From Aporrectodea caliginosa (Eukaryota; Annelida; Clitellata; Crassiclitellata; Lumbricidae), in NCBI GenBank assembly GCA_020284085.1, contig JACEVL010000999.1, positions 180,001-244,000 on the forward strand: 64,000 nt of DNA. The letters are read 5' to 3'. The position numbers were made by a program, and so were the translations under genes. Below the pieces are notes generated by a model. That model worked only from the letters and a program-made list of their open reading frames with translations. It did no database searches and was not told the origin of the DNA. Each line of letters starts with the position of its first letter. The first letter of the stretch is position 1. Below, one piece after another: positions 22,926 through 35,149 of this stretch.

Positions 22926-24299
22926 GGTCATACGATACCTATATTTACATAATTATAGGGTTCATATGGGTCGCAACACATGTTTGTAGGCATGCTGCCA
23001 TTGTTGGGGTATTCTCAGGCAGTTCAACGTATCCTTTATTATCTGCAATCCAGTGTCACCGCCTGTAACCGCAGCTTAATCGGCTGAAACTCTTAAATAA
23101 TATTTTTAATACAATATCTTTGTAACCACAAACTTTCATGATTTCACTGTACATTCTCCCTGGGTCAACCCGCGTTTTGGGTAGTTGTATTTGATGTTTG
23201 TAGTGTAGTATATAATTTATGATCCACTTGAACATTAATATAGAGCCTGTGTGACATGCGAGGTGCCTGTCAAAATCGTTGGATGTAAGTTGGATGTAAG
23301 TCATGGCTGTCAATCAGATGCATAGAAGGTCGCTGCGGTTCGTGAGAATTTATCAAAGTTGGCGGAACGGAATAAGTTATACAGTTGGCGTTCGAGTAAA
23401 GAGACTGTCCAGGACCACCCCTTGATGACTGTTTATTTATGTGCTCGGTTTGTGACCCGGAGTTGTCGTAAGCATTAGAGAGACAAGGGCAATTGTCAGT
23501 CTGAAATACCACACGCGCATTCGCATTGTGCCTTTGACACGGCTTAGCCGTCTTCGCAAACCAATAGGCATTTGGGCCTTAGAAATTTTCTGTGATAGCA
23601 GTTTCTATTGTACGTCATGATCCATGCTCCATTTAACGTCTATGGATATGCTGTACGTTAGATTATTTTCCTACTTGTAGATCTTAAATGACTTGTTGTT
23701 TTAATGATCTGTATAAGTTTCGAAAATATAAATAGGCCCTTGTCATGCACGGCTAGTAAACAATCACGATTCGTGAAAGCCTAGTCGAATCTAAATTGGT
23801 TCTGGGTGGTGTGCACAAAGTGCTTTCAAAGGGTGTAATTGTTTTAAGAAGTAGGCGATATTAAGATTAAGAACAGACATTGTAAATCGTTACGTGTAGC
23901 CTATGTATGGATATCATTGTTATTAAATACTTATTGTTTACTGCGTCAGTAGAATATTATTTTTAGCTTTAATGCTCGGAACAATTTTATTAGCCTTTTA
24001 TCTGATAATTAATATTCACACCAGAACTGTTGCATTGTTAATTATTGTTAAAGTGCTATTATTAAATAGAAAGATGAACTGGTAATCGTCATCATGACTC
24101 ATTGTAATTAAAGAATTTGATCTGAAAGTTGGAAAGTTACGCTTACGGTGTTCACTGTTCTAATATAAAAGGCCGCTCCTCTCTTCGATCACCATCTTCT
24201 GGAAAGTATGTTGTTCTTGGTACACGTCTTGTCTTTGGCCGGTGTCCCATGGCAGAGTCTCCCTCTAAAGTCTGCCCCTGGAGACTCTATTTCGAAACA
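22926..24299. other. Intergenic, nothing recognised
   Basis: AT-rich, no gene seen. 24180-24299 may be degenerate SINE body adjacent to the head that follows. Confidence 0.45.
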
Positions 24300-24408
24300 G
24301 ATGAGCAATTGCGAGTGAAGGACTTGCCCAGGGTCCCTACGCGGCGACTTTGAGGTGGATCGAACCCGCAACCCGGATCTGCAAGGCAGAAATAAACCAC
24401 CGCGCCCC
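24300..24408 (-). mobile_element. tRNA-derived SINE, same family as 27366-27600
   Basis: Complement begins GGGGCGCGGTGG near 24408, with B-box GGGTTCGATCC and then 'acctcaaagtcgccgcgtag' and 'aagtccttcactcgcaattg', all shared with the plus-strand copy at 27366. The 3' part is replaced by unrelated sequence. Confidence 0.75.
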
Positions 24409-24417
24409 GAAAGACTA

Positions 24418-24480
24418 TATTCTGAAACAAAGTCTCTGTGAATAAAGAAACTATATTCTGAAACAAAGTCTCTGTGAGAG
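24418..24480. repeat. Tandem duplication of a 38-bp unit
   Basis: 'actatattctgaaacaaag' plus 'tctctgtga' occurs twice in a row, separated by 'ataaagaa'. Confidence 0.85.
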
Positions 24481-25771
24481 AGTATATTCTATTTCATCCT
24501 CTTTGAAATAAACTCTTCCCCAGACAGACGTTATTTCAACGTGAGATAGGCTACAGTCACATCATATTTATGACGTTTATTAGTCTGCTGGATACTGCTT
24601 TTTGGTAATGTAATAAAATAATGAAAATAATTTTAAACTGTTTCACAAAGTAGTACTTATTAATGCAACTTATAGCAAATATGTAGGCTACTAACTTATA
24701 TTGAATGCGTTTAGATCATCCAAGCGCCCATGTAAAAATAAACTTGAGCTACGAATAATCTATGACGGTCTGCACTTTATAGTCAACCAATCAACTTTGT
24801 TCTAGCTTTTGTTACCTCCTTCAGCCAATTCCATTCTAAGCCGAATATTTCCGTGGTTCACCAAATGCGTCAGCAGTCTTTATCTCAATCTTGTACTGGC
24901 TTCATGGACAACAATGCCTTATTTTCTTTGATACTATAGGTTTGGTTTCAGCTGCGATTTATTTAATGAGTAGGCCTATTGCCCATAATTCTGTCACCGG
25001 TATGCCTAATCTTTGTCAATGAATTCCAAAAAAACAAGGACAAGCTCATGTCACTGAAAGCCAGTACTTTATTTACAATCACTAGTGGAGATTTCAATTA
25101 TTTTTATTCCAATGCATTGTTTCTGACTCCTTGTATAGCTAATAAGCTGGCCCGATACATCTTCCCTATTCTAATTAATAACTTTACAGTAGCTAACAAT
25201 AATAAGCAACTAATATGCTAGCTAGATGAATGGACGAATGGCAGGCCTAATCCGCGCCTAAAGAATCACAGACAATCAAGTGAAAGCTCATAATTATCAG
25301 TTGATTGATGACGTTGAAGGGAAGGCCTATAATTCGCATTATGAATCGCATAGAAGCCAGTGCTAGCTCGTATACATAGGGTCCGGGAAGTCAGTACATT
25401 ATAGTTATTCCCATGCATTGTTTCTGACTCCTTGTAAAGTTAATTAGCTGGACTGATACATCTGACGCTAATAATATTAAACGACCAATATAAAACACAG
25501 TTTCAGTGATAGATATAAGTCTCAATGAATGGGGTGAAGCTAGTTAGCGCTAGCTGGCATAAGGAATACATCAATTAGTTAATGGGATAGAGATTATTGC
25601 TCACATAATCGTTTCAGAAACCAGTGCTAAGTAGCACCAATAAAGTGTCTATTTCTAATTAGAGCCATTTCTTGAGTATATAGAAATGTGTGAAATCTCT
25701 CCACTGCGTTTATTGACGTACGCGAGCCCGACATATAGTGGTGCTATTACATGCTACATAATACTATATCA
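24481..25771. other. Intergenic with a local diverged duplication
   Basis: 'gcattgtttctgactccttgta' and flanking bases occur at about 25112-25135 and again at 25414-25437, the flanks (ccagtac, gctgg, gatacatc) also matching. No gene seen. Confidence 0.5.
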
Positions 25772-26029
25772 AATATTTACTTAATTATTTAGTATTTCAT
25801 GTCATATTTATTTCATGTAGGCTACAATTATTCAACTAAATAAACACAAAAGAAATTTTTAAAAGAAAATGCACATGTTTGATCCTATTTAAAATTATAT
25901 AGAAAAGTAACCGAAAATAGAGGGACGATTTTAGTATGGGGAGACTTTGTATCGTAGATGGGGAGATTCTATTTCAATGGGGGAAACTTCATTTCAGTCA
26001 GGAGAGACTGTTTTGGGGGGGACTTTATA

Positions 26030-26345
26030 TCGTGACACCGGCGTTCATTCACAGTTGCCGGTTCCTCCACCTGGAACCCTCTACCTCTTCAATCCTCTTG
26101 TTTCCAACTCTCTTAGCGAGATTGTCTCTAAACTGAAAACGTACCTCTTCCAGTCTACTTAAGTTAGGCCTGTAGCTCTTAATCATTGCCCGGCTTCAAT
26201 GTGCACGTCTGATCTCCGTAAAGAGAACCTTGTCAAATTACAGTTGTATTGTAATGTATTGTAATGTAATGTGACAATACATATATAAAGCGCCACTTTA
26301 GAGCCTCTCAGAAGCGCTCAACACGTGGACATCAAACAGCTAAAA
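26030..26345. mobile_element. Remnants of two retroelement 3' ends
   Basis: A plus-strand piece encodes SNSLSEIVSKLKTYLFQST* (to 26162), resembling the last residues of L2-like ORF2. A minus-strand piece ends 'ggcgctttatatatgtattg' followed by degenerate ATTAC/AATAC repeats (26225-26345), the usual form of an L2/SINE 3' end. Both recur in the second duplicate at about 47991-48190, so they predate the duplication. Confidence 0.5.
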
Positions 26346-27173
26346 AGTGCGTTTTTGGCTAGAGAGAAACCATATAATTATCATAAATATATATATATAT
26401 ATATATATTGTATTAAAAACGTTGGCACCGTGAAGTGGGCGAAAGGCACCGGTTGTGCTGATACAGAGATTGAGATGTCTACAAAGGCGGTCAAGTAACC
26501 AAGGTCATGTTTAACTTTGCCTTGTAAATTCTGATGACGGTCATTGTCGACAGATTCTTAAAGACATTTTAAGTCATCAAAACCTTTGTCATTAGACACT
26601 CCGATGATCTCGTTTGCTTTCAGTCACCGTAAATTCCACACTTTCCATCGTTAACTTGCTTTCCCAGCAGACTCCAACACTTTTAGAACTTTGGCATAAC
26701 GCCCCTCCGAGTTTACTTTCGAGTGAGTCATAGTCCCTTGTGCTGACACCATTGTATCTATGTATCTGTATATCTGGCTGTTTCTCTATAATATTATAGG
26801 GTTTTCAAGACCTCGCTGCGGGGTTAAACAAGGTTTTCTAGTAGATTTAAATAAAATGTATGCAATCTCATCATTTTCTCTACTACCAATACCACCCACT
26901 CTTCATGCACCACATTAGACCTACATCAGCAATATCATCACCCGATTAGAAATTTAAAAAAGTACCAGGCCTTATCGGCGACAAAATCCAAAGCAGTAGG
27001 CCTATAGGTCTAATCAATTGGCTTCCCAAGTGAGCATGTCTAACATTTGACCCATGAATTGTTCCAGTGGCGACTGTCTGCTCAGAACATTACAGACTTG
27101 TGACTATATAATAGAGACTCTCATTCATTAAACGGTCGACATTCAGTCTGTCAGACGTCTCTAACTTTTCCCG
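26346..27173. other. Intergenic within the duplication
   Basis: 26552-26640 matches 48318-48400. The rest to 27130 is missing from the second copy. No gene seen. Confidence 0.5.
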
Positions 27174-27213
<40 letters not shown>

Positions 27214-27245
27214 AATTATATATATAATTATATATAATTATTAAT
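27174..27245. repeat. (AT)n microsatellite
   Basis: AT and ATT runs of about 70 bp. Confidence 0.95.
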
Positions 27246-27261
27246 TATTTATAAATAATTC

Positions 27262-27330
27262 GGTTTATCAGAGATTAATTTCTCGGATCTTTACTGCGGG
27301 TGGCTCGTCGCATTATAAACGTGGAGTACA
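27262..27330 (+). mobile_element. SINE family B, 3' fragment
   Basis: 'ggtttatcagagattaattt' through 'gtggagtac' equals the complement of 48465-48533, where it is joined to a tRNA-like head. Here the head is absent and the orientation is opposite. Confidence 0.65.
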
Positions 27331-27365
27331 ATACAACACACAATACAACACATCACAATACAACT

Positions 27366-27600
27366 GGGGGCGCGGTGGTGTAGGGGTATGTTCGGTGCCT
27401 TGCAGCTCGAGGGTTGCGGGTTCGGATCCACCTCAAAGTCGCCGCGTAGGGACCCTGGACAAGTCCTTCACTCGCAATTGCTCATGCGCTTCGGCGTGAA
27501 ACTCCGATTCAGCGTTCGCGCAGTAGTCGGGAGCGCCTCTGAATGGGAAATCTGGTTGGGGCGCTATAACAAGTGTTCAAATACAATACAATAATACAAT
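27366..27600 (+). mobile_element. tRNA-derived SINE, near full length
   Basis: Head GGGGGCGCGGTGGTGTAGG with A-box-like and B-box-like (GGTTCGGATCC at 27419) motifs. The body includes 'aagtccttcactcgcaattg'. The 3' end 'ggcgctataacaagtgttc' is followed by an (AATAC)n tail. Absent at the matching place in the second duplicate, so it inserted after the duplication or was lost there. Confidence 0.75.
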
Positions 27601-28969
27601 ATATACATGCTTTCATCTTGGCCTCCGGCGGTTTGACCTTTTCAGGTCGCCTGGTATAGGAACCAGTCGGTTTTTTTGTCTTGCAAGTACAGAGGCTATA
27701 CACTGACAATAAAAAGACTAGTTAGTCTCCGCGTCTTAAAATGCCAGCATAGCCTAATGGCGTCGGCTGTATGTTAGGTACAATCTGTTCTTATAGGTGG
27801 CGCCAGCGTAGTGAGACTGCAACGAATGATTTGGTTGTCACTTGTCACCTTATTCACTCCACAGATGGCTACAGATCTCACTGAACATGAAGTCTGTCGC
27901 AAAGGCCTCTCGATTAGAAACATCAACCTTAACATGTCACAGACGAACAAAGCTCAACCGTAAAACATATACCATAAAATGGGACAGTTGCAAGTGTATC
28001 GTGTACGTATTATAAGGGCACACGAATAAATAGTGGCTTTGTAACTGTAGTCTGTAGCCTACAGACTACGACTGTAGCTATATGACAGGGCACAATGCAG
28101 CCGCACTTACGCAGATATTTGGAAGGGCGTAAAATGTAGCTGCAAAATATTGCCCGCGCTTTTTAAATGGACCTAATGATACAGGAACGCCGCGACTTCG
28201 ATAAGGCTGCAAAGAGAGTGTTGCAGTACTCTAAGCTGGTTATAGGACATAGCAGTGAACAAGGTCACGGCTGTGGGTCGACACACGTTCTTTCCACTTA
28301 ACGAAACCGTCGATCGGAGGAGTCTTCGTTGAACGACTTTATCCAACAGAGTGTTGTTCTCTCTGAGATATAATATTATCAATTAAGGTCGATGAAGTAG
28401 CAGTGACTATACAGTCGGCTGAGAAATAGCCGGCAAGAGGTGATGAGATGACATTTTATCTGAGAAATAATTAGTGTGGGCATGCAAGTGAGCATTCAAT
28501 AAGTCGATATTAAAGTCTCCCAGAATAAAAATGTCTTTGTTTTTTAGGTTAAGGCATCCAGTAATTGACCAAATTCATTATTAAATGCCTCAACATCCTT
28601 CCCAGGTGGTCTAGATAGGCCTACCACACCAGGTAGAAAGTAAGAACCGTTTGATTGGGGAAATCGGAGGAATGTGGCCTCATAAGAATGGTGGTACAGG
28701 CTATTTGTTGTCTACTGATAGTCTATGTGGTCCTTTACAAAGAGACCAACACCCCCACCCCGACCGGTTGTTCTAGATCTTTGTACACAGTTATAGCCCC
28801 GAATGTGTATCAGCTCTGCTGAGGGCTCGTCTAGCCAAGTTTAAGAAACTGCTAGTACATCAACAGATTGTTGCTCAAGTAAATTTGTAATCTCGTCAAG
28901 CTTACCAAGAATACTACAACAATTTATGTGCATTAAGGTTAAGATATTTTTAGAAGAGAGAGGTGCTGG

Positions 28970-30058
28970 CAGAGGCGCGTTTACCAGTCGGCGCATTAGG
29001 CGCGCGCCTAGGGCCCCAGGTCTTGAAGGGGTCCCCAAACGAATGAAAATATTTTTTCAATAATAAAAAATAACATTTTAAAATTTAGATTATTTTAAAT
29101 ATATTTGTTTAGGCCCTATATTTTGTACAACTTGGCATTCACATAATTTCATAAAAGCAATTATTATTGTAATTGTAAAAGTATATTTTGTATAATTTAT
29201 TATTGCTTTGTTCATAATTATGGGCAGCAATTGGGCTAATATTTAATTTTTTTTGTAAAATAGCATCAAACTTATTAGCAACAAGCAGAAACCAGCGTCT
29301 GCTGCAGTTACCTTTAGTCTGATAATTCCGTCATTTTATAGTGTTTAAAACTTTTATTGGTATTGATTACCAATAAGTAATAGTAGGCCTAATCGAAATT
29401 TTAGTAGCATTAAATATTGATTACCATCTGACGCAATGAAACGTTGCCAAAATTCTGGAGCTGCAAAACGAAATAAGATAGCTCTAATGACAATATTTTG
29501 GAATTAGTTGCAATCAATAAATCAATCAGTCAATCAATCAATTTTCGTTTATCAAAATAAGATGACAACAATGCAACTAATAGCCTACAAATAATAAATG
29601 CTGCAAAGAATAAATGCCACCAGCAAATTTCTGCAGGATCAAAAGCTACGTTTGTCGAATTTGAATTATTTAATTCTTTAATTTATTATTTAACAACTTT
29701 GCTCAAAACGTCAGAGAAAATTTCCCCAAAATAGAGACGGAGGGAAAACTGAAACTTGGTATTGAAAGCGATTATGACATTGCATATGAAGACGAACACT
29801 CGAACAGCCGCAGAAAACGTCAAAGAAAACGTACTTTGTTTTTGACAAATCTGCCAAGAATGACTTCACATTGAGAGGACGAGAAAAATTCATTGTTGAC
29901 ACCGTAAACGTCGTGTGTGACAAAAACGGCTTCGAATTCAACTTCGTAGGTTTTTGCACATGATAGGGGAAACGCCACCAGAGTTTCAGTCTTCGAATTT
30001 CAGAAGGGCCCCAAAAATGTTTGCGCCTAGGGCCCCGTTTTCTGTAAACGCGCCTCTG
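28970..30058. mobile_element. hAT-type element, family 2, copy A
   Basis: Ends CAGAGGCGCGTTTAC and GTAAACGCGCCTCTG with a perfect 8-bp target duplication GGTGCTGG at 28962-28969 and 30059-30066. The second duplicate has the empty site GGTTCTGG at 51253-51260. Near 29700-29960, plus-strand codons contain a basic stretch and a REKFIVDTVNVVCDKNGFEF-like piece that recalls the middle of hAT transposases, but no open frame survives. Confidence 0.92.
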
Positions 30059-30209
30059 GGTGCTGGCCCAAGATTAATCAAAGGTACTATAATTGCAGGG
30101 CATAGGTTGGGTTGTGAAATAGTGTTCATCCGAATCTAGATCATTGTTATTTAATAGAGAGTGATTAGACTCTTCATTTGGGTGAAGTGGAAGACTTGGT
30201 TCATTACTT

Positions 30210-30440
30210 GGGGGCCCGGTGGCGCGTTGGATAAGAGCTGGCGTCGAGAGCGAGAGGTACCGAGTTCGAGCCCCCGTAGGGCGGATATGCTTTGTAGGCT
30301 GTTATAAGCGCCGTGTATTGCAGGCTGTCTGTTCTGTTAGTAGTTAACTAGTTAAGATTGTTTCAATTGCATAACATGTAAATGTACAGCGCAGTGCGTT
30401 TGTCAGGCGCTTGATTAAAGAAAAGATATTATTATTTATT
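30210..30440 (+). mobile_element. tRNA-derived SINE with 7-bp target duplication
   Basis: Head GGGGCCCGGTGGCGCGTTGG with a B-box-like GAGTTCGAGCC at 30262. The 3' end is 'gtcaggcgcttgattaaag' and a short ATT-rich tail. ATTACTT flanks it at 30203-30209 and 30441-30447, and the second duplicate lacks the element. Confidence 0.8.
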
Positions 30441-30796
30441 ATTACTTAGTGATTTAAGTGAGAGGTAATCATCCGATGGAATATAGAGGCATGCTCTGAA
30501 GTTCTCTTCGTTGTCAATGTGGCTAAAGGGGAATAAACCTGCTATACAATTTGTACAGAACCAAGGTAGATTAATTTTGTTCACTTGGGCACACGCATAA
30601 TGACATCTCCTAGTGCAAAGGGTACATTTTAGCGCTTTATATAAATCAACTAATAAACGAGAACAGTAATTACACTTAACTAATGCAAATCTAGGCTAAC
30701 TCAAACTCAGAAAGCAAACCAAAAATAGGAAAACCAAAAATGAAAATGAAAACATGAGCTACCATAAAATTTATGTCTAACACTGTTTGTAGGCCT

Positions 30797-30990
30797 ATGT
30801 ATGTATGTATGTATGTATGTATGTATGTATGTATGTATGCATGTATGTATGTATGTATGTATGTTTTTATGTATGTATGTATGTATGTATGTATGTATGT
30901 ATGTATGTATGTATGTATGTATGTATGTATGTATGTATGTATGTATGTATGTATGTATGTATGTACGTATGTACGTACGTACGTACATAC
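30797..30990. repeat. (GTAT)n microsatellite upstream of gene B
   Basis: About 190 bp of gtat/atgt tetranucleotides. A much shorter version is at the same place before gene C (51765-51820). The Tyr/Val/Cys/Met frame is an artefact. Confidence 0.95.
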
Positions 30991-31201
30991 AGTTTGTATA
31001 CATAAAAACTATTTGCTCACAGAAGCCGACTTTCCGATTTGTTGGCCATTTCTGCCCTATTAATTGGCCAGTAGGATTCCGGATGCAACGCATTTCGTGC
31101 TTCCTTTTAAGCGAGCGACACATCACAGCAATAACTGACAGAAACAATAATTGCGATAAACCTCTTTAAGCCATAGCTCTAGAGAAGCGCTACAGTGCAA
31201 G

Positions 31202-34200
31202 ATGAAGACAATTTTCATCAGTGTACTGTTTACCCTTGCAACGTTGACATTTCTGCTTTCGACCGACGCCCAGCTAACAGGGAGCAATGACCACAAGATG
31301 TCTAATCGAACTTGTCGTATCCGTGCAGTCGACCCTTTGACACACGGTCGTATACGCAAGAAATTGGCCGAAGGTAATTTGAACTTGATCGAGTACAAGC
31401 TGACATTCCGTAATTACAGCTACAATCCGATGACAACCAACGTCACTCGTTACCACAAAGCTGATACTTGGTCACGGGTGTCGACGTATCATGGCCAGAT
31501 CCTGCTTTCCCTTGCCTTCAACTACGGCGTTCTCTCCCTGATGACGCTCACATTCGGAACCGATTCCAGTACAATCGAACTGGAGGACATTCCCAGCGGA
31601 TGTATCGGAGGGTTGCCAGAGGGACAGAAGGTCGAGATGGTGCAACAGCTGCTGATGAGGGACTTCAAAGAGGATGGAAATGTGTCGATCGTCGGGGAAG
31701 AGCAGGTATGTAACATACAAATCATGAATCAGTCTGGTTACGCCAATTTCACCCATCACTGTTGCTTCCTAGATACGCTGACACAGGCGCAGGTCTGCGA
31801 GTTAAATGAAGCCAACGAGTGGCTGCGCCTTATGTGGCTGATGCTGACCGTTGTTAGATATGGGGTTCTGTTTTTCGGTCCTCTGCTCTTCCTATCCACC
31901 ATCGCAAAACTTGTCAATCAAAAGATTTCATACACTGTGGAATTAGTGGAGCCACTAAAAAAGACAATTCTGCTCTCCAAGGATGAATCTGACCTTAAAC
32001 TCATTAACGTGAAAAGATGCATCAATCTAAAGGACTTCGGCTGTCGCGATCTACCGAAGCTAATGGAATCTTTATGCAGGAGACAGCTTTCTATTGGGTC
32101 TAACTGCGAATTGGTAGATGGAAAACCGTTCCGTAGTTTTATCTACGACTACCGAATCTTGGTCGCTAACACGATACTTCTCATGGAAGATGAGGTTCCG
32201 GTTGGATTTTGGAAGTTGATTTTGAAATCCGTGTTTTTCTGCGAACTAAGCAAAGTGGGACCGTTTGTTGACTGCTGCAAACGGAGTATCTGTAAGATAG
32301 GCAGATACTCCTGTCTTCCGTGGATCAAGTTCTGGAAGGCGCTTGGACTCGCTCTGCTCGTTCTTCTTCTGCCAATGCCATACTATCTGCGACTTCTGGT
32401 CTTCTACTATTTCGAACGCGATGAAGTGATGTTGCGAAGGGAGGCTGTGAAGAGGATGGGCCTGAGTCTGAGATTCGAAAACAGCATTGTCCATTATCTT
32501 CCAACGCATCCGTTGTTTCTCGGCATTTACATCATCTACTTCTCCACGGCTACAACCTTTGCCTTCGCGACGAAGATGAAAGAAAACCCGTTTCAGAAGA
32601 TCATTGCCGGCAGCTTTGACGATCTCCATAATATCTCGTGGTCTGGCGTCCTGCATATGATAGTTTCGAATGTAATCTGGCCGTTTGAGGAGTTTGGTGT
32701 ATTTGCAATCTTCATCGTCGTCATTTATTGGCCAATCGTCTTGCCCATTACATGCCTAGTTTCTGTCGGTTACTGCCTACCGACGGTATATCTGACAATA
32801 CGAATGTTTTTCTATTCGAAGACGGAGATCCTGGAGAGACTAAAATGTGATTTTGTTAAAGGGTTGTGGAGAAGTCAACAATTGTCCGAGATCAAAACAT
32901 TTTGGAAGTTCTTCCATGACTCCCACAAGAGCAACAATGATGCAAAGTCGAACGATCCAGAAAATGGAAAATATATTCGCAGTGTGATCAAGACGACATC
33001 AATAGCTGACTCTGATGTTGACATGATGATGAACTTCAATCCGAGTACAGTGGCTCAGCCGGACAACAGTACGAAAACGGAGAGGCCCGAAACGCAGAAT
33101 TGGAAATCCAGATGTGGGAAAATCGCACTTCATGTGTGTACATCAACGTTCTGTGTTGCTGCTATGTATTCCGTTTTGATCATTCTGTCCGAGTGCATTG
33201 GTTGCCTCGTCGAGATCATGGTCTTCACGATTATGGGAATCATCGTAGACGCTGGTGCCCTGCTCAAGTACATCGCTCTAGCCATGCTCATGCTCGTCTA
33301 CATCTACGACAGTTTCAACAACGTCGAGAAGAAGTACCTACAGCTGAACAAGGCTCTTTTCAGCCTCGTTAGAAATCGCGTAAAGGGAGTAGAAGAAGTG
33401 ATAGCCCTGCCGTCCCTACTAAGGGATAACACCGGGTTCAAATCGCAAGAACTCAGCGAGCAGGCGGAGTACGAGGAACCGGATGACGTTGCACAGGAAC
33501 TGTCTCGTCATTGGTTCATCAACGACCTCGTCCTCTTTATCGACAAAGAAGATGTGCCTCGAATTCCAAAGAAACTTTTCGAGGAAGTTTGTCAAATCGA
33601 TGTTGCCGGTGTACCTGGACCGGTATATCAGGGTCTCTTATCTGCTCTCAAATCGTTCGTAAAAATGGCCATCTTCGTCATTTTCGTCTTCGTCTCCATC
33701 CTGTCATTCGGAAAAGCAAACGGACTGTCTTCGACGACCCAGACGATCGCTGCCCTTGCCGGAGGATCGGTGAAGCTGCTCTTGAAAATGATCATAAAAG
33801 AACCGAAGCTTGACATCGATATGACGACGGTCAGCTTCATGAGCAAACTAGACGAGGTCGTCATGAATTTCTACCAGTTCTGGCCGATGAACGATTTTCG
33901 TTTCGAGATGCAGAAAAAAAGCGGTTCAGCGGAAAAAGATGCGCCGACTGAGTCGGGAAATCCCGTGGCAAACTCGAGAGAAGGCACCGATGAAATGAAG
34001 ACAGCCTCTAATATTCAGGGTATTCTCATGCCCGGTCAGTTCAATCGCAGAGCAACAGAAAAGGACAAAAGTGAATTGGCAAAGCTGTGGCGTAGAGAAA
34101 TGAGAAACGATCCAGACTTTCAAGATGTAGACATAATAATAATTTTGCCAGAGGATTTTAATGAACTTTGGAATGTCGAGTGGACGAAGTTTTGCACAGA

Positions 34201-34306
34201 AGAGAACAGCAAAATGGAGGAAACAATTGCTCCGATTTACGAACGCGGTTCACGTAAGTCACTTTTTAGAAGGAGCACGACCAGTATTACCTCTCTATGG
34301 AAATGA
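31202..34306 (+). CDS. Gene B: large multi-pass membrane glycoprotein, unknown family
   Basis: Single long frame of 1034 codons. The start ATG has A at -3 and opens a signal peptide (MKTIFISVLFTLATLTFLLS). The ectodomain (about residues 24-205) has Cys at about 38, 134, 170, 187, 188 and 199, and six N-x-S/T sites (35, 71, 80, 160, 176, 182). Hydrophobic segments lie near residues 207-236, 378-403, 437-456, 497-536 (two), 641-664, 672-702 and 813-842, giving about eight passes. The cytosolic block HWFINDLVLFIDKEDVPRIP (about 770-789) is shared by all three paralogues. A VDIIIILPEDF motif is near the end. The last roughly 10 codons (SITSLWK) come from inserted DNA; the original end is at 36848-36892. 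It is probably a plasma-membrane protein. A receptor, channel or adhesion role cannot be decided from sequence. Confidence 0.9.
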   Translation: MKTIFISVLFTLATLTFLLSTDAQLTGSNDHKMSNRTCRIRAVDPLTHGRIRKKLAEGNLNLIEYKLTFRNYSYNPMTTNVTRYHKADTWSRVSTYHGQILLSLAFNYGVLSLMTLTFGTDSSTIELEDIPSGCIGGLPEGQKVEMVQQLLMRDFKEDGNVSIVGEEQVCNIQIMNQSGYANFTHHCCFLDTLTQAQVCELNEANEWLRLMWLMLTVVRYGVLFFGPLLFLSTIAKLVNQKISYTVELVEPLKKTILLSKDESDLKLINVKRCINLKDFGCRDLPKLMESLCRRQLSIGSNCELVDGKPFRSFIYDYRILVANTILLMEDEVPVGFWKLILKSVFFCELSKVGPFVDCCKRSICKIGRYSCLPWIKFWKALGLALLVLLLPMPYYLRLLVFYYFERDEVMLRREAVKRMGLSLRFENSIVHYLPTHPLFLGIYIIYFSTATTFAFATKMKENPFQKIIAGSFDDLHNISWSGVLHMIVSNVIWPFEEFGVFAIFIVVIYWPIVLPITCLVSVGYCLPTVYLTIRMFFYSKTEILERLKCDFVKGLWRSQQLSEIKTFWKFFHDSHKSNNDAKSNDPENGKYIRSVIKTTSIADSDVDMMMNFNPSTVAQPDNSTKTERPETQNWKSRCGKIALHVCTSTFCVAAMYSVLIILSECIGCLVEIMVFTIMGIIVDAGALLKYIALAMLMLVYIYDSFNNVEKKYLQLNKALFSLVRNRVKGVEEVIALPSLLRDNTGFKSQELSEQAEYEEPDDVAQELSRHWFINDLVLFIDKEDVPRIPKKLFEEVCQIDVAGVPGPVYQGLLSALKSFVKMAIFVIFVFVSILSFGKANGLSSTTQTIAALAGGSVKLLLKMIIKEPKLDIDMTTVSFMSKLDEVVMNFYQFWPMNDFRFEMQKKSGSAEKDAPTESGNPVANSREGTDEMKTASNIQGILMPGQFNRRATEKDKSELAKLWRREMRNDPDFQDVDIIIILPEDFNELWNVEWTKFCTEENSKMEETIAPIYERGSRKSLFRRSTTSITSLWK

Positions 34307-35149
34307 AAAACCCAAGCTCGGACAATAAAAAAAACCAGGATAACCTAAGGCCTGTTTCTCAGGAAACTTTGAAATGTTACAGGGATTGTAACATAATAAA
34401 AATTATATTATATATTATATATGATGAATATAATTTAATAATATAATGCCGTTTAAACTTTGTATGTTTGAAATGTTGATTTATGTTTTATCTAAAGGTC
34501 CGAAACGGAACGCTTTAGCGATTTACAAAATTTTATGAATTAATATTACGCCACGTCATAGGTCAATCGCGACTATTTTCAGCTTTCAATTTTATTTAAA
34601 CGCCGATATATGGACATTTTAAATTTACAACTTTTTCAACGAGGCTATTTCTCAACACCAGGCCATAGTATGGCCATTTGTTCACGTCACGAGGGCTAAA
34701 CTTAATATGCAATCTTACGTAACGCCATGCGTAACGCGGAGCATTTAGGTCAACGCTCTGATTCGCAACCAATCACGATGACCGATGATTTCATTGTAAA
34801 TCAGAAGTGGTAACGCCCAGTTTCAGAATATTGGTAACGCCCACGGCAGAATTTCAATGCAACACTTTAGGGATACGAAAATTTTAACGAACAATTTTTA
34901 TTTGAATTTCTATAAAATCAAGCCAACTTTATATCAACTCAAAATTTACTTTAAATTGCGATATTTGGACATTTTAAGTTTCGATGTGCAATCTGAATTG
35001 AATTCCAGCTATTCTAGTATATATTGCATAGAGTTGCCTATTTCAAGCAATTTCAAGCCAGCGCGTAAATTCGCCAGAGGGAAACACGAAGGTGTTTGCA
35101 CATCCTTAAATTCAAATTCACTGGCGCTGACGAAGATGTCGTCCGAAAA

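Larger units (their letters stand above)
28080..30660 (-). pseudogene. CR1-like non-LTR retrotransposon relic, 5' half (copy 1)
   Basis: On the minus strand, about 30640-30550 encodes a PHD-like Cys/His finger (KCTLCTRRCHYACAQ then WFCTNC). LFPFSHIDNEENFRACL follows, a typical start for invertebrate CR1-type proteins. After the SINE and hAT insertions, 28960-28340 carries an apurinic-endonuclease-like domain (KNILTLMHINCCSILGKLDE, SVDVLAVS, then GVGLFVKDH, RPPGKD, and a decayed GDFNI and TLIDNI region). A short piece at 28330-28130 resembles the later reverse transcriptase region (LEYCNTLFAALSKS), so the middle is deleted. It lies antisense to gene B with its 5' end about 550 bp from the gene's start codon. 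Confidence 0.7.
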
